Below, one piece after another: positions 27,858-29,035 of a stretch of DNA of 29,035 bases. Positions within the stretch are counted from its first letter, which is position 1. Every line of letters starts with the position of its first letter. A model generated the notes under the pieces. It made no database searches. It worked only from the letters and a program-made list of their open reading frames with translations, and had not been told where the DNA came from. Made by a program: the position numbers and the translations under genes. The DNA is from CBFGTA01 sp965651595 (GTDB lineage Bacteria; Actinomycetota; Actinomycetes; S36-B12; UBA10799), in NCBI GenBank assembly GCA_965651595.1, contig CBFGTA010000015.1:1-29035 (forward strand). Reading direction: 5' to 3'.

Positions 27858-29035
27858 TTCGCGGTCGAGGCTCTCGGCCCCGGCCACGATGAACTCCTTG
27901 CGCGGTGCCACGTCCGAACCCATCAGCAGTTGGAACACCGTCTCAGCTGCTTCGACCTCCCCCATGCTCATCCGCCGCAATTGCCGTCTACCTGGATCCA
28001 TTGTCGTTTCCCGCAGTTGTGCAGCATCCATCTCGCCGAGACCCTTGAACCGCTGGATCGGGTCCTTCACTTTCACGTCGTCAGCCCGCAGACCCTCAAT
28101 GGTGGTGCGCATCTCGTCGTCCGAATAGGTATAGATCACTTCACCGGCCCGCTTGCCGCGGCCCACCGTGTCGATGCGGTGCAACGGTGGCACCGCGGCG
28201 TAGACCCGTCCGGCGTCGAGCAGCGGACGCATGTAGCGGTGAATCAAGGTCAGCAGCAAGCATCGAATGTGCGCCCCGTCGACGTCCGCATCCGCCATCA
28301 GAATGATCTTCCCGTACCTGACGGCGTCGAGATCGAACCCCCGGCCGGACCCGCCACCGATGACCTGCACGATCGAGCTGCACTCGGCGTTCTTGAGCAT
28401 GTCAGCCACCGTGGCCTTCTGGACGTTCAATATCTTCCCGCGGATCGGCAGCAGTGCCTGAAACTCGCTGTTGCGTGCCACCTTCGCGGTTCCAAGCGCC
28501 GAATCGCCCTCGACGATGAACAATTCGTTGCGCTGGGTGTCGGAACTGCGGCAGTCGACGAGCTTCGCCGGCAACGAAGAGTTCTCCAGCGCCGACTTGC
28601 GTCGCGCCACGTCCCGCTGGGCCCTGGCCGCGAGGCGCACCTTCTGCGCGCTCGCCACCTTCTCCAACACCTGTCGGGCCCCTACCTTCGCGCCACGGGG
28701 AGGTTTCGCGAACCACTCGTTGAGGTGCTTCGTGACGACTCGGTTGACTATGGTGGCCGCCGCGGGCGTGCCGAGCACCTCTTTCGTCTGGCCTTCGAAT
28801 TGCGGCTCCGGCAGCCGGACCGTCACAATCGCCGACAAGCCCTCAAGCACGTCGTCTTTGGTGACGTTATCGTCCTGTGCCTTCAACAGTCGGGCGGCCC
28901 GCAATTGCTCGTTGAGAACTTTCGTGATGGCGCGTTCGAACCCCGACACGTGGGTGCCCCCACTCGGGGTGGCCACCACGTTAACGAACGACTTGACGTG
29001 GGTGTCATAACTGGCGTCCCACAGTGCGGCAATGT
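27843..29035 (-). CDS. parE: DNA topoisomerase IV subunit B, 5' end cut by the window edge
   Basis: The ATPase/Toprim subunit partnering ParC. About 396 residues are visible; the frame stays open to the window end, so the ATP-binding N-terminus is missing. The transducer part SFVNVVATPSGGTHVSGFE comes first. The Toprim domain has NELFIVEGDSA (about 28497-28526) and MADADVDGAHIR, with the metal acidic residues intact. The ending QRFKGLGEMDAAQLRETTMDP and RERIDV is typical. No large C-terminal insert of the gram-negative GyrB type is seen. It faces parC across 8.8 kb, similar to the arrangement in Streptomyces. The last codons and stop are duplicated downstream. Confidence 0.95.
   Translation of the reverse strand, partial: IAALWDASYDTHVKSFVNVVATPSGGTHVSGFERAITKVLNEQLRAARLLKAQDDNVTKDDVLEGLSAIVTVRLPEPQFEGQTKEVLGTPAAATIVNRVVTKHLNEWFAKPPRGAKVGARQVLEKVASAQKVRLAARAQRDVARRKSALENSSLPAKLVDCRSSDTQRNELFIVEGDSALGTAKVARNSEFQALLPIRGKILNVQKATVADMLKNAECSSIVQVIGGGSGRGFDLDAVRYGKIILMADADVDGAHIRCLLLTLIHRYMRPLLDAGRVYAAVPPLHRIDTVGRGKRAGEVIYTYSDDEMRTTIEGLRADDVKVKDPIQRFKGLGEMDAAQLRETTMDPGRRQLRRMSMGEVEAAETVFQLLMGSDVAPRKEFIVAGAESLDRERIDV

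Overview
The window is a GC-rich actinobacterial chromosome segment made almost entirely of core genes. Several families are characteristic of Actinomycetes: SepH (DUF3071), DUF3710 beside dut, DUF3093, DUF4193, DUF4235, DUF5998 and the CpfC-type ferrochelatase with extra cysteines. Both topoisomerase IV subunits are present, which argues against Mycobacterium. GTG starts are common, and several starts look leaderless. I see no rRNA, tRNA, CRISPR array, insertion sequence or prophage. No gap between genes exceeds 300 bases.

Layout. (1) 1-2078: the 3' end of a BCCT osmolyte transporter faces an MTA/SAH-deaminase-like amidohydrolase. (2) 2310-6582: a GNAT gene converges on the minus-strand operon thioesterase-dut-DUF3710. 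This is divergent from a plus-strand pair, DUF3093 and an EAL-DICT protein. (3) 6774-8133: DUF4235, DUF4193 and a left-handed beta-helix gamma-carbonic-anhydrase-like protein. (4) 8130-13600: inositol monophosphatase and ferrochelatase (minus), sepH (plus), then RecQ and DUF5998 (minus, with no gap between them). (5) 13641-20805: a large Pat-like protein acyltransferase (minus) divergent from parC. An Apd1-like thioredoxin-fold ferredoxin overlaps the parC 3' end and converges on a membrane-anchored AlbA_2 protein. (6) 20894-24837: a secreted small protein, divergent from a tightly coupled operon of Tat-exported metallophosphoesterase, lipoprotein and six-helix membrane protein. (7) 24928-29035: an AI-2E family transporter, a ferredoxin-NADP reductase, a beta-carbonic anhydrase and the 3' two-thirds of parE (minus, cut by the window end).

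How it fits together. Most genes are housekeeping: nucleotide sanitation (dut), heme synthesis (cpfC), chromosome topology (parC, parE, recQ), division (sepH), CO2/bicarbonate chemistry and redox supply. The least understood parts are the exported metallophosphoesterase operon, the membrane-tethered AlbA_2 protein and the predicted bis-histidinyl iron-sulfur protein. Small-scale structure of note: TANNNT hexamers exactly 6 nt before four start codons, a GTCAGAA/TTCTGAC dyad beside a parC promoter candidate, short tandem duplications (two spanning stop codons), and a coding-like extension past the BCCT stop. I do not see convincing evidence of a wholly new multi-gene system; the exported operon is the best candidate.
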